Positions 35,547-46,941 of a stretch of 64,000 bases of DNA are shown in pieces (position 1 is the stretch's first letter; the number at the start of each line of letters is the position of its first letter). Source of the stretch: Sclerotinia nivalis (taxonomy: Eukaryota > Ascomycota > Leotiomycetes > Helotiales > Sclerotiniaceae); contig JAPEIS010000005.1 in NCBI GenBank assembly GCA_029531795.1, positions 2,872,065 to 2,936,064 on the forward strand. Direction: 5' to 3'. The position numbers were made by a program, and so were the translations under genes. The notes beneath the pieces were generated by a model, which did not search any database, was not told the origin of the DNA, and saw only the letters and a program-made list of their open reading frames with translations.

Positions 35547-36812
35547 TCCTTTTATATTATCCAATTTTCATTAGAGACTCCGTTAATCTTTAGCTTACTA
35601 TAGTTATAGCGCTATAATCCTATTATCAATTGAACAAAGATGAGTTTAACATTCTCTTCAAACTACTGCGCTTTCAATTGCTTGATATATCATAATTCAA
35701 AGCCAGTTATTGTATCAACAATCCCATCTTTAATCAAAGAACAAAAAGATCTAACAAAAATTATTCTATAACAAATCGTTGATACTATCGAATCTTTAAA
35801 TAAATTCCTTATCGATTCTAATATAAAAGCTAAATGCATAATTTATAAATACTGCTTTTTATATATCGAGGATTATCCAAAGAACGATATCGATTGTTCA
35901 CCTATTCAAACGTTTTCTATTTTTAAAAGAACTTCTTATAAAAAACCTTTTATTGAAAAGATACCAAATAAAGGTTATATATTACAATCTAACGATTCTT
36001 CTATTGATCTCGAATTTCAATAGAGTCTAACATTTGGTATGAATTATTATCGAACAAAGCGCTGCGGAGAACCAAATAATCAAATACAGATGATTCCCAA
36101 TTGTCCGCATCCAAAATCGATCTTAAAGATTGCAAATCAGCGTCGGTCTATTCACAATCCAAAAAACCGTCTACCCCTGCTTTCTATTAGAGAACTCTCT
36201 ATACCTATTTACAAAGATACAAATCCAAATATAAATGATATTCATTGATTACAAACTTCTAACTTTGTTTCGTTTTGTCAACAAGATAACGTTCAAACTA
36301 TCCGATTGATATAAGATGAATTGAATGCCATACAGAAAACTATTGAACAAGATCATCTACAACAAGCTATATTATCCTCGACACTCACAAAAGGGGATTT
36401 TCGATCGATTTTATAAGGGCAAAACAATATAACAAAGATACTCTCTAAAACCCTATTACAACTTTATGATTTTATATACGATTATTACAAGCCGCTTCAT
36501 TTGCGAAAGATCTCTGAAGCTGATATCGATAAATTTTTAACCGGCAAACCTTTCTTTAATGACGATCAAATACAACAAAGGCTTCCTATATAATTACAAA
36601 ACAAACTTCCTGCCTTCCTCCCACGTTATACAGATAAATTGCCGCCTCGTCGAATCTGGAATCACAAAATTAAGTTGATACTCGGTAAAAAGCCACCTTA
36701 TTTCAAAAACCGCCCTTTATCGCTAATAGAGTTGATAATGGTGTACAAATAGCTTGATGATAATCTCTCCAAAAAGTTCATTCGGAAATCGAGATCGCAA
36801 TGCACTTCTCCT

Positions 36813-37757
36813 TTGCTATTGACTGCCAAACTAGAAAAAGGGATCCGTATTTGTCAAGATTATCGAAAACTAAATAACATTACTATAAAGAATCGTTATT
36901 CATTACTTATCGTTTACGAAACATTGAATACTCTTTGCAATACAAAAATTTACACCAAGCTTGATATCATTGCAATGTTCAACAAATTGCAAATCGCCGA
37001 AAAAAATGAATGGAAAACTATATTCATTACTCGTTTTGGTCTTTTTGAATCTTTGGTTATACCTTTCGGTTTCTGCAATATGCCTGCATCGTTCCAACAT
37101 TATATCAATCATATACTTTTCGACGAGTTGGACAAATATTGCACTGTATATCTCGATGATATCCTAATCTATTCCGATAATTCTGTAAAGCATAAAAAGC
37201 ATATCCGCCAAGTAGTTCAAAAGTTAATGGATACTGAATTACAGATTGATATTAACAAATGCAAATTCGAAACCATGAAAACAAAGTATTTGGGTTTTAT
37301 CATTACAACCAAAGGTATCGAAATGGATCAAGAAAAGGTTATGGTTATTATATCTTGGGAATTGCCTTTATATATAAAAGATTTACAACGATTTCTTGGT
37401 TTCGCCAATTTCTATCAACGTTTTATAAAAGATTTTTCAAAGATTTGTCACTCTCTTAACAATCTTTTGCAGAAGAATATTACATAAAATTGGACTGTAG
37501 ATTATACAAAGGCTTTTGATACTTTAAAAAGAGCTTTCATAATGACGCCGGTTTTGATATACTTTGATTATAGATGGAAAACTGTTTTGGAAACCGACGC
37601 TTCCGATTGGGCTTCAAAAGGAATTCTCTCACAATACAATAATGATAACGTTTTGCATCCAGTCGCTTACTTTTCATTTAAATATACAACAACGGAATAT
37701 AATTATAAGATCTACAATAAAGAACTACTCGCTATTATCAAAACAATAAAAGAATAA
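36813..37757 (+). pseudogene. Reverse transcriptase and RNase H of gypsy element 1
   Basis: The RT begins around IRICQDYRKLNNIT. It has TKLDIIAMF, the palm segment VIPFGFCNMPASFQ and the catalytic YLDDILIYS, all intact. A TAA separates it from the RNase H part, which has VLETDASDWASKG and NKELLAIIKTIKE. These copy element RNA into DNA. Frames 36813 and 37542 are in phase. Confidence 0.88.
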
Positions 37758-38054
37758 CGCTCAAAACTCTAAAACTTATAAAAGAAATTCGAAATTCTCA
37801 TTGATTACAAGAACCTCGAATATTTTATAACTACAAAAACTCTCAGTCAATAGCAAATACAATGGTCTGAATTTCTGTCTCAATATAATTTCTGTATAAT
37901 CTATCGATCAGGAAACAAAGCTATTCGACCAAACGCATTAAGTAGAAAACACAAAGATCGGCTGTATCGCTCTGATCCAAACGATAAGTGTCTAAAGAAT
38001 CGAAAACGCGTTGTCCTCTCTCAGAACTGTTTTGACGACAACCTTTATAAGGAT

Positions 38055-39446
38055 TTGATTGGGTATATCAATTTGACACTAATGGAAACAATAGTATCAT
38101 TCTACAATCAATCAATTGATACTTTAATCGATATAGTGTATACTAGGTCCGATATTGCAGATCAACTTATCTCTATTCTTAATAATCCATCGGTAACTAA
38201 ATGGCTAAAAGAGCATCGTAAAACCCTCCGAATCGCTATGCAAGATTGTTCGGTCCAAAATAATAAAATTTACTATCGGGATAAGATTTGGATTCCATCA
38301 GACGATAAACTCAAACTTCAAATTATTTATCGAATTTATTCTTCTAATCTTACCGGCCATCCTGATCGAATTAAAACGATCGATCTTGTCTCTTGTATAT
38401 ACTAATGGCCTAACATGTATTTGGAGATCGCGTCCTATATAAAGGTTTGCGAACTTTGTACTCGCATCAAATCGTCTAAATCGGCGTTTCCCGGATTTTT
38501 GAAACCGCTGTCTGTCCCTTTTCGCGTGTAGTCTGATATCTTAATCGATTATATTATACCGTTCCCGGATTGTACTCGTTATAATTCTATTTATAAATAT
38601 ATCTTGATGGTAATCTACAAGCTAACCAAAATGAGACATTTCATTGATATACATATACTAATGACAAAGGAGCTAATCGATGCTTTTATCAACCGTGTCT
38701 ATACGCTTCATAAACTTCCGGACAATATCATTTCCGATCGGGGAACGCAGTTCGTATCAGGATTCTGATTACAGCTCTCGAAGCGATTGGGAGTTACCTT
38801 AAAACATTCTTCAGCTTTTCATCCTCAAACAGATAGTCAGATTGAGCATATTAATTCGGTTCTGGAGCAATATTTACGAGCTTTTGTTAATTATCATCAA
38901 GACGATTGGTTGAATTGGCTACCCTTAGCCGAATTTGCATCCAATAATTTGGTTTCTGAAACAACTGGTTGTTCGCTTTTCTTTACCAATTACAGCTTTA
39001 ATCCATACCTAAACATTGAGCTTAGTAAACCTTACCCATCGGATATGATTCTAGTACAAAAACGGGAATTCTTTAAAAGTAATAGAACCGTAGATCGTAT
39101 AGAACATATCTTGAAGCAACTTCGTACTCTTATACAACAAATAGTTGCTACTTATGAGGATTATACTAACCACTACTGCTTTGATTCACTTTGCTACACA
39201 GCTAATCAGAAAGTCTTTGTTAATATCAAGAATATAAAGACTTTATACAAAGCAAAAAAGCTAGATGATAAATGGGTCGGCTCTTACAAGATTATCAAAG
39301 TTTATCCTCATATTTGTTTTGTTCAATTGTTTGAGAATGTTAAAATCTTCCCTGTTTTCCATTATTCTTTTTTATTTCCAGCTTATACTAATCCTCACTT
39401 TCCGGTTCAAGTAACAATTAACGAATCAGAATCCCTGACTATATAG
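38055..39446 (+). pseudogene. Integrase of gypsy element 1
   Basis: The zinc-binding HHCC region is visible as SNLTGHPDRIK followed by VCELCTRIKSSK after a TAA. The catalytic core has VYTLHKLPDNIISDRGTQFV, then a TGA, then HPQTDSQIEHINSVLEQY with the Glu of the DDE triad. The GPY-like region leads into the chromodomain. Several stops interrupt a frame that otherwise stays in phase. The enzyme inserted element DNA into the host chromosome. Confidence 0.85.
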
Positions 39447-39455
39447 GACAGAATT

Positions 39456-39688
39456 TTGGAGCGGGACGATGATGAGGATGAGCCTGTTCAGAAATGGATA
39501 TTTGAAGGAGTTCTAGATAATCACGATGAGGATGGTCATCATTATTTGGTCAAATGGAGATACTATACATCAATTTGGCAACCAGTTAATGATTTAAAGG
39601 GTAACGAGAAAGTTCTTATCGAATATCATCGTTTTCATTCAAAAAAACCAGGGCCGCCAGTTTGGGTCCTAAAGCACCCTGATGCTAC
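39456..39688 (+). pseudogene. Chromodomain end of gypsy element 1, interrupted
   Basis: Reads WIFEGVLDNHDEDG, then HYLVKWRYYTSIWQPVNDLK, a chromodomain that in chromoviruses guides integration toward marked heterochromatin. The frame runs to codons for HPDAT, where gypsy element 2 is inserted. It resumes at 46505 and continues about 38 codons to a TAA, so the true polyprotein end lies on the other side. Confidence 0.85.
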
Positions 39689-39834
39689 TATCACGGTGGT
39701 GGTAGGGTGCTTTAAGATATGATGATATTCTACGAAGAAGGAAGAAGGTGCTAGGAAGAGCGCCAACTATATGGGGGATGGGTGCCTTAGGCAGCCATGC
39801 AGACTAGCTAGGAACGGGTTACGAACCCGTGACA
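39689..39834 (-). repeat. 3' LTR of gypsy element 2
   Basis: 146 bp, matching 46359-46504 at all but three positions. It includes TGCCTTAGGCA, a palindrome also found in the LTR of element 1. Confidence 0.92.
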
Positions 39835-40049
39835 GTACCCCCTTCCTCAAAGCCTAGTTTGTCCTCAAACTACTGATAAAACCACCTTTCAAATTTTAAG
39901 ACCGTCTTAAAATTTGAGATACTATTTTCCTGTTCAAGCAAACTGTACTTTCTTTTTTGTTGATCGTCGTAAAGTCTTTGTAGGAGCTGGAATTGGCAAC
40001 AGTACTGCGGCGTCTGGGTGATCCAAGACTCATGATGGTGGTCCAGGTT

Positions 40050-40250
40050 TCTCGGGGTGTAAACGATGGTAGTCGATCAGGGTCTTCTCATTGCCTTTTA
40101 GATCTGATGCTGATTGTCAGGTTGATGCGTAGTGTTTCCATTTGACTTGATAATGATAGCTATCTTCATTGTGGTTATCAAGTATATCTTCAAATATCTA
40201 TTTTTGAATTGGTTCTTTCTCTCCGTCTTCTTTTTCGAGGATTTTGTCTC
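40050..40250 (-). pseudogene. Chromodomain of gypsy element 2
   Basis: Read on the minus strand: IFEDILDNHNEDSYHYQVKW, then KHYAST, a stop, and SDLKGNEKTLIDYHR. This matches the chromodomain of element 1 segment by segment. Confidence 0.7.
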
Positions 40251-40419
40251 TTGTGGTTTTCGATTCCGATTCGTTAATTAAAGTTTGTCCTGGAAAATGA
40301 GGTTTTGGATATGCTGGTTTTAGCAACGAATGATGGAATACTGGGAAAATTCGTATGTTTTCTGGTAATTCGATCAAACAAGTGTGCGGATAGACCTTTA
40401 TTATTTCGTATGGTCCGAT

Positions 40420-41133
40420 TCATTTATCGTTGAGCTTTTTTGTTTTACGAGATGTCTTCATGTTTTTCGTATTCATATATACTTTTTGTCCTTTTGCGTA
40501 CTGTGGCGAATCTGATCTGTTCCGATTTGCATATTCCTCGTAAATTGCAATAGATTGTTTCGCAAGTGCTCTGAGTTGGTCCAGGATATATTCCATTCTA
40601 TCGATTGTTTTGTTTTTCTTGAAGAATTCACGTTTTTGAGCTATTGTTATATCTGGAGGGTAGGGTTTACTAGGTTCCACATTCAATTGTGGATTAAAAC
40701 TGTAATTCGCAAAGAACAGCGAATAGTCTGTTGTTTCAGAAACCAAATTGTTTGAAGCAAATTCTGTCAACGGTAACCATTCCATTTAATCATCTTAATG
40801 AAAGTTTATGAATATATGCAAATACTGTTCTAAAATTGAATTGATTCGTTTCGTTTGGTTGTCTGTCTGCGGATGAAATGCTAAGTTGTGTTTAAGGGTT
40901 ACTCCCAATCGTTCAAAAAGCTGTGTCCAGAATCCCGATACAAATTGTGTTCCTCGATCTGAAATGATGTTTTCCGGGAGACCATGTAATGTATAAACGC
41001 GGTTGATAAAAGCATTAACTAATTCTTTTATTGTTAGAGATTTTGTATCTATAAAGTGTTTTATTTTTGTTAATCTATAAGCAACTATTAATATATGTTT
41101 ATATGTTGAATCGTAGTGTTTATAGTCTGGCAA
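40420..41133 (-). pseudogene. Integrase core of gypsy element 2
   Basis: Two in-phase pieces, 41133-40795 and 40785-40420. They contain VYTLHGLPENIISDRGTQFV and FHPQTDNQTKRINSILEQY, in which the third catalytic Glu position reads Lys (E-to-K, a G-to-A change), and then EFASNNLVSETT. The integrase is therefore dead even apart from its stops. Confidence 0.82.
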
Positions 41134-41490
41134 AAGTATAATGTAATCGATTGAAATATCTGACTATGGTTGGAAAGGAACAGGCAACGGTTTCAGGAAT
41201 CCTAGGGGAGATGATTTTGGGGATTTTGTTCGAATACAGAGTTCATAAGTTTGAACATAGACGCCTATTTCTTGATGCATCTGTAGCCACCAATAGCTTC
41301 TGGAAACCAAATCAATAGTCTTCGTGCGATCAGGGTGGCTAGCGGGGCCCGACGAATGTGTTCTGTATAGAATTTGTATCTTCAGTTCATCATCAGGCGG
41401 GATCTATAGTTTTTCATGATAATAGATCTTATTACTGTAAACACGGCAATCCTGTATAGCTATTCGTAAGGTTTTCCTGAATTCTTTTGG

Positions 41491-41862
41491 TCATTTAGTT
41501 GTAAAGGGGTCTTCAATTGCTGATATTAATTGTTTGGCCATATCTGATCTGTTGTATACTGTATCAATGAGTTCGTCGATGGGCTTGTTTTCAAATGGTA
41601 TTGTCCAATCTATTGCGGCTAACGAGAAGTCATCTGTAAGTTCTTTGTATAGATCTATATCGAATCTATCAGCAGGTAAAACAGTGCGTTCCCGGTTTTT
41701 TAAACGTTCGTCGTTGGGATCAGAGCTATCAGGTCGATCCTCCCGTCGGCGGCTCAAAGTATCTGGCCGAATTGCTTTGGTTTCTGGTCGGTAAACAATT
41801 CGGAAATTGTATTGAGATAGGAACTCTGACCATTGTATTTGACATTGATTTAATACTTTCAT
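41491..41862 (-). pseudogene. RNase H end and integrase linker of gypsy element 2
   Basis: Contains QWSEFLSQYNFRIVYRPETK, then IRPDTLSRR, the usual join between RNase H and integrase in gypsy polyproteins. It is in phase with the integrase pieces downstream. Confidence 0.75.
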
Positions 41863-42199
41863 CGTTGTAAAGTATTCCAGATTTTTGTGATCGGTTAGGA
41901 TTTCGAATTCCTATTGAGATCCTTGTAATTCTGGTCGTTATTCCTTTATTGATTTAATAATAACTAATAGCTTTTTATTGTAAATCTCGTAATTACATTC
42001 AGCAGCTGAATGTTTCAAAGAAAAGTATACTACTAATCGTAAAACATTATTGTCATTGTACTGAGAAAGTACCCCTTTTGAAGTTCAATCCGAAGCATCT
42101 GTTTCCAATATAGTTTTCCTATTGTGGTTAAAATAAACGAGTATTAGAGCTGTTGTAAATGCTTTCTTTAGGTTCTCGAATGCTATTGTATAATCGTTC

Positions 42200-43150
42200 T
42201 TCCATTGCCAATTTATTCTTTTCCGTAAAAGGTTATTTAAAGGATAACAGATCTTTGAAAAGTCTTTTATAAATCGACGATAAAAATTCGCGAAGCCGAA
42301 GAATCATTGTAAATCTTTAACAGACACTAATTGTATCCAAAAAGTAATAGCTGATACTTTATCTTGATCTATTTTTATACCTTCGGTTGTGATTATAAGG
42401 CTTAAGTATTTCATAGAAGTTGTTTCGAATTCGCATTTATTAATATCGATTTGTAAACCAGCATCTTATAGTTTCTGGATTATATTGCGAATATGTTTTC
42501 GATATTGATTCTTATCTTCGGAGTATATAAGAACGTCATCGAGGTATACAGTACAATATTTATCTAGTTCGTCAAACAAAGTGTAATTAATGTAGTATTG
42601 GAATGATATTGGTATATTGCAAAGACCAAAAGGCATAACTAGTGATTCGAATAATCCAAATCAAGTAATGAAAACAGTTTTCCATTCGTTACCCTCTGCA
42701 ATACAAAGTTTGTTGAAAACAGCAATAATATCTAATTTGATATAGATTTTTGTGTTACAAAGAGTATCCAGAGTTTCTCGAACAATTGGTAAAGGGTATC
42801 GGTTCTTAATAGTAATATTGTTCAAACCACGATAATCTTGACAAATACAAACCCCTTTATCAAGTTTGGCTGCTAGGAGTAATAAAGCTGCACTTCATGA
42901 TCTTGATTTCTGAATGAAATCTTTGACAAGATTGTTATCGATCCATTTTCGAATTACCTTTAATTCGAGAAGGGACAAAGGACGATTTTTGAAATATAAA
43001 GATTCTTTTCCAAGTATTAACTCTATCTTGTAATCCTATACTCGATATAGAAGAAATGTATCTGCGTAACAAAATAGGAAAGTAAGTAGTTTGTCTTGAA
43101 ACCACAAAGGGAGCTTTTCCCTAATCTCGTTATCGCTGAATAGTAATTTG
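42200..43150 (-). pseudogene. Degenerate reverse transcriptase of gypsy element 2
   Basis: No long frame survives, but minus-strand peptides matching the RT of element 1 can be read, including a YLDD-like catalytic site near 42540 and a fingers region near 42830. Many stops. Confidence 0.65.
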
Positions 43151-43557
43151 CTATTGAGGAATTTCTCGATATCCATCTCTGTTATTTTCCGAAGGTGTTT
43201 TGGTTGATAGCAATGATAAACAAAATTATAAAGTTTCGGAGATACTTTGATTAACGCATCGACGATATTGCCTTTTCCGTGTAGTATATCCTTGAAGTCT
43301 TATTCCTGAAAAGCTGGGATCATTGTTGTTTTATATAAGCGTTTTTATCGGATAGTCTCTTTTGCTCGATCTAATTCCTTCTATATAAGGCGTATAATCT
43401 TCACTTTATTTTGTTAGCAAAAAGATATAAAACTAGTAGCTTATAACCAATGGATATTATCTAAATCTAATCTTGTATTGAAAGTGACCTCGATCTATTC
43501 TTTTGGGATTGGGATTGATAGCGATAGTAAAGGTTCATTCTTTGGTATTAATTTCGA

Positions 43558-44385
43558 TCAATATTGTTCAGCGATCTTTTGTATAGGTTTATATTGAATA
43601 GGATATCGATTTGGTATCATTTGTACTTGATATAATACTCCTTTATCGCAAATTCTTGTACGATAATGATTTACATCAGATGTCAAGGTTTTATCGATTT
43701 GCAAATCGATTCCAGAGTCTTCCATCGATTTATAACCTTCGTCTGTAGAAACTGATTCATTATAATCTTGCTCCGATAGCTTTTTTAAAACCGTCTTAAA
43801 ATTTTGAGTGTATATTTCATCGTTTTCGTTTTCGTCTTCGATAAATGGTGATAAATATCGGGAAGGATTCTTCTTTACATTAAAAAGGAAAGTTTTAATT
43901 GGAGGTAATATATCAAGGACTTTATCGATAGATGGTTTTGTAGATATACTACTTTTGCATATTTGGTTTATATACATTGGCGAAGAGATTGTTAGTGCTT
44001 ATATTGGATCGAATGTATCGTAAAGGCAACAATGAATTATACAATATTGAAAGTTGAAAGAAAGAATCATATCCTACCAATTTATATATGGATTATAACA
44101 TTGTAACCATGATAGCCCAAAGATAACTGAAGTTTCTTTGGAAAGTTTTGTAACAAAGAATAACTATATTTCTTTATATTGTCCCATCGCTATATCCATT
44201 ACGAAATAATCAGTGATAATATCTGTAATGTTTTCATCTGCCAAACGGAGTTCGCGACGATGTGATAAAGGTTGAATTGGGATATTGTTTCGATCAACGA
44301 AAGAACGATCAGTAAATGCCTTTCCTGAACATCCGTTATCAATCAAGCTGGTTATATTGAAGAAAGAGGAGTGCGTTGGGAACAT
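43558..44385 (-). pseudogene. Protease and linker of gypsy element 2
   Basis: The protease reads FFNITSLIDNGCSGKAFTDR with a plausible active-site Asp-Asn-Gly. The linker 43977-43558 ends in MIPNRYPIQYKPIQKI, matched in element 1. The pieces are in phase with the integrase. Confidence 0.7.
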
Positions 44386-44799
44386 AGTGGTTTGAACAAG
44401 TAGAGATTTGCTATCTATAGAATTGAGTTGTAAAGGTTCTTTGCTAGTTATTGCTTGTCGTATCCATTCTGTATCCCTTGATAACCTCCGCGAACGACTT
44501 ATCGCAGAGGTTAAACTTTTCCCGAGTGCTTTTGAACAGATGTAGATGGCAATAATATTATGTTGCGAGGAGGTATATTTGATACGCTTTCTGATGATGC
44601 TAATGTTTCTTCTTCAACGAATCCAATGAATATATTAAAATGTTGTTGTTGATAATTATTATAATCTTGGTAGTTACCTCGTTGGAAATTTCCACGACCA
44701 ATTGAATTAAAGGAACGATATTGTTGAATTTGAGACTATACTTGATATCCTCCTCGTTGGTAACCACTTCGATTGATTGAACTACTCGGATAGTATTGT

Positions 44800-46050
44800 T
44801 GATTTTGATGTAGTTAATGATTATTTCTCAAATAACTACTTCCACAAGGAATACTTTTATATCCGCTTGCATTTCTTATAGCATCGGCTTGTTTCTTTGC
44901 TTCGTAGTCTGCAACTCGATAATTAGATTGTTTACAAAAATGGTATAGATCATAAAGGTATTTGTATTCTCTTTGTATTTGTTTTGGAGTTCTGATTGCA
45001 TCGAAATCCATAGGGTCGCCTTGGATATAAGATACTGGAAATGCTTATCGTTGAGTATAAGTTGAACTAGGTCTCGAGGAGTTTGTATTATAATACTCGT
45101 TATCCCGACAGTTTTGGCTTTATACTTGGAACTTCTTTCTCCATCCTTTAGTATTAGTGAATTCACAAGGATTTGAATCGCCTTTTACCAATGCCTTCAG
45201 TTCGTCGATTACTTTTTGTTTTATTGCGAGGATCATTTCTCGAAGAGTCTTTCCACTAAGTGCACCCAAATATTCCAATTGTGAATAAAAAGAGGGAAAT
45301 GGGGTTTTTTCGTTCATTTTGAGTTTGTCGAATTTGATTGCTGCTTCACGTTCAGCATCAGTTGAAATGTAAAGATCATCGAGTTTCTTCAGGAATGCAT
45401 CTACAATAGTAAATTCCGATATATCATCTATGATTCCTTCAATATCCTTTCGTCTTTCTTACCGAACTGTTCTTTCCAAAAGCGAAACCATATATAACAA
45501 TTTCTTTTGTTCTGTATCGAAAACTGCAGGATCGCTTTTCCAACAAATATGTAAACCCATTTTCCAATCTTCGTATTTGCTTTGTCGATTCAATAGACCT
45601 GTTTTTTCACCTTTGAATAGTTCAGGATTCTTCGTAGTTTGTCGTGGTCGATAGATTGATACAGCAGGATTTGCACCGATAGGTGATTGATCAAGTTGTT
45701 CCCGAAAAACAAAGTTCTGAGTCATTAATCTCGCATTAGCTGTATTGCTTAATTGTAGATCTCCTTGTAATGCATATATTTCTTGTCGATATTGTTCTGC
45801 TTAAGCTAACATCCGTTCCGTAAAACTGAACAAATGTTACATATATACGATAGCTTCAAAATTCTGTGTATTAGTAAACATATCGGAAACAAAGATTGGA
45901 TCTTTAAGGTCTCCATTTTCAACATTGGAGAGCTTATATGCAAGCCATTGATAATTAGAGAAAACAGACTTAATATACTTTTGGAGTTCGAACATTGTCT
46001 TTGATTGGATTAGGGGTATCGATGATTCTGGTAGAATTGATTAAATAATG
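44800..46050 (-). pseudogene. gag of gypsy element 2
   Basis: Pieces at 45725-45459 (LFKGEKTGLLNRQSKYEDWK) and 45317-45120 (MILAIKQKVIDELKALVKGD) are in phase and match gag of element 1. Pol lies in the -1 frame relative to them. Confidence 0.72.
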
Positions 46051-46358
46051 TCCGATATAGTGATAGATTATTTAAGACAGTCTTAAAAACTGGAGTATAA
46101 TTGTGGGGTCTTTGATTTCGAATGTATAACAACGTAATACTAATTAAATCGAGGTCTGGATCTGAATCTGAGTCTGGTTTTGAGTTTGGGTCTGGGTCTG
46201 GGTTTGGGTCTGAATTGGAATCGAATTAAGGCGTTGTTTATTGTTCATCAGCATATTGATAATCGAAGTTTCCGAGTATTTCGTGAGATTGATTATTTGG
46301 CAAAACTGGACTGTCTTTCCCGTTCAACAGCAAAGTCTTTATAAAGGGTAGAATATAC

Positions 46359-46504
46359 TATCACGGTAGTGGTAGGGTGCTTTAAGATATGATGATATTC
46401 TACGAAGAAGGAAGAAGGTGCTAGGAAAAGCGCCAACTATATGGGGGATGGGTGCCTTAGGCAGCCATGCAGACTAGCTAGGAACGGGTTACGAACCCAT
46501 GACA
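46359..46504 (-). repeat. 5' LTR of gypsy element 2
   Basis: 146 bp. The three differences from the 3' LTR all read A here where the other copy has G on the plus strand. Confidence 0.92.
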
Positions 46505-46773
46505 GCTACTATATTGCAACCGGAACCACAGAATTTGCAATCGGAGTCATACAGTGTAATTGCTACACCTACTCTACGAAAATCCATTTGCATCAAAATT
46601 GTTCGCTTCGCCTAAAGATATATTATGTGTTATAACAATAAGGGATATAATATCATTAGGGGATATCATATGTTTTTTTTGTTTAGGGACCTAATTGAGG
46701 AAAGAGATCTATATTTTTTCTTTATTTTTTAATGCCCATTTGGGGTCAAATGGGTTTCTTGAAAAGGGAGTAC
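46505..46773 (+). other. 3' end of gypsy element 1 after the nested insertion
   Basis: Carries the last codons of the element 1 polyprotein to a TAA near 46619, an AT-rich 3' segment, and the polypurine tract next to the 3' LTR. Confidence 0.75.
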
Positions 46774-46936
46774 TGTTACAAGTTCATCTCCCTTCATCTG
46801 CACGTGATCATGTGTGCCTTAGGCACACATGCATACACTCACTTCTATATAGTCAGGTCACCTCCTTGACCTTCTTCTCCTCCTCGTAGTACAACAATAG
46901 ATCAAACCTACACATACCTTTTCCCTTACCGTGATA
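46774..46936 (+). repeat. 3' LTR of gypsy element 1
   Basis: 163-bp partner of 33155-33317, preceded by GAAAAGGGAGTAC. It is followed by GATGG, the mutated target duplication, and then by LINE sequence. Confidence 0.9.
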
Positions 46937-46941
46937 GATGG

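Larger units (their letters stand above)
39689..46504 (-). mobile_element. Chromodomain Ty3/gypsy element 2, nested in element 1
   Basis: This 6.8-kb LTR retrotransposon is on the minus strand. Its 146-bp LTRs (46359-46504 is 5', 39689-39834 is 3') run TGTCACGG...CCGTGATA. A perfect target duplication GCTAC lies at 39684-39688 and 46505-46509. The two LTRs differ at only three positions, all G/A on the plus strand. A purine-rich tract (GAGGAAGGGGGTAC) precedes the 3' LTR. Gene order and protein residues closely resemble element 1, so it is a related chromovirus in inverted orientation. Its coding regions are broken by stops. Confidence 0.92.
33155..46936 (+). mobile_element. Chromodomain Ty3/gypsy element 1 with nested insertions
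   Basis: This LTR retrotransposon on the plus strand is bounded by 163-bp LTRs (33155-33317 and 46774-46936), both TGTTAC...GTGATA. The 5-bp target flanks are GGTGG (33150-33154) and GATGG (46937-46941), differing by one G/A. Order: gag, protease, RT, RNase H, integrase, chromodomain, a polypurine tract (GAAAAGGGAGTAC) and the 3' LTR. The domain order and the chromodomain place it in the chromovirus group. It contains gypsy element 2 (39689-46504) and a solo LTR (35064-35276). The protease-to-chromodomain frame is continuous in phase but has many TAG/TAA stops and almost no indels, the mark of point mutation rather than decay by deletion. Confidence 0.9.
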
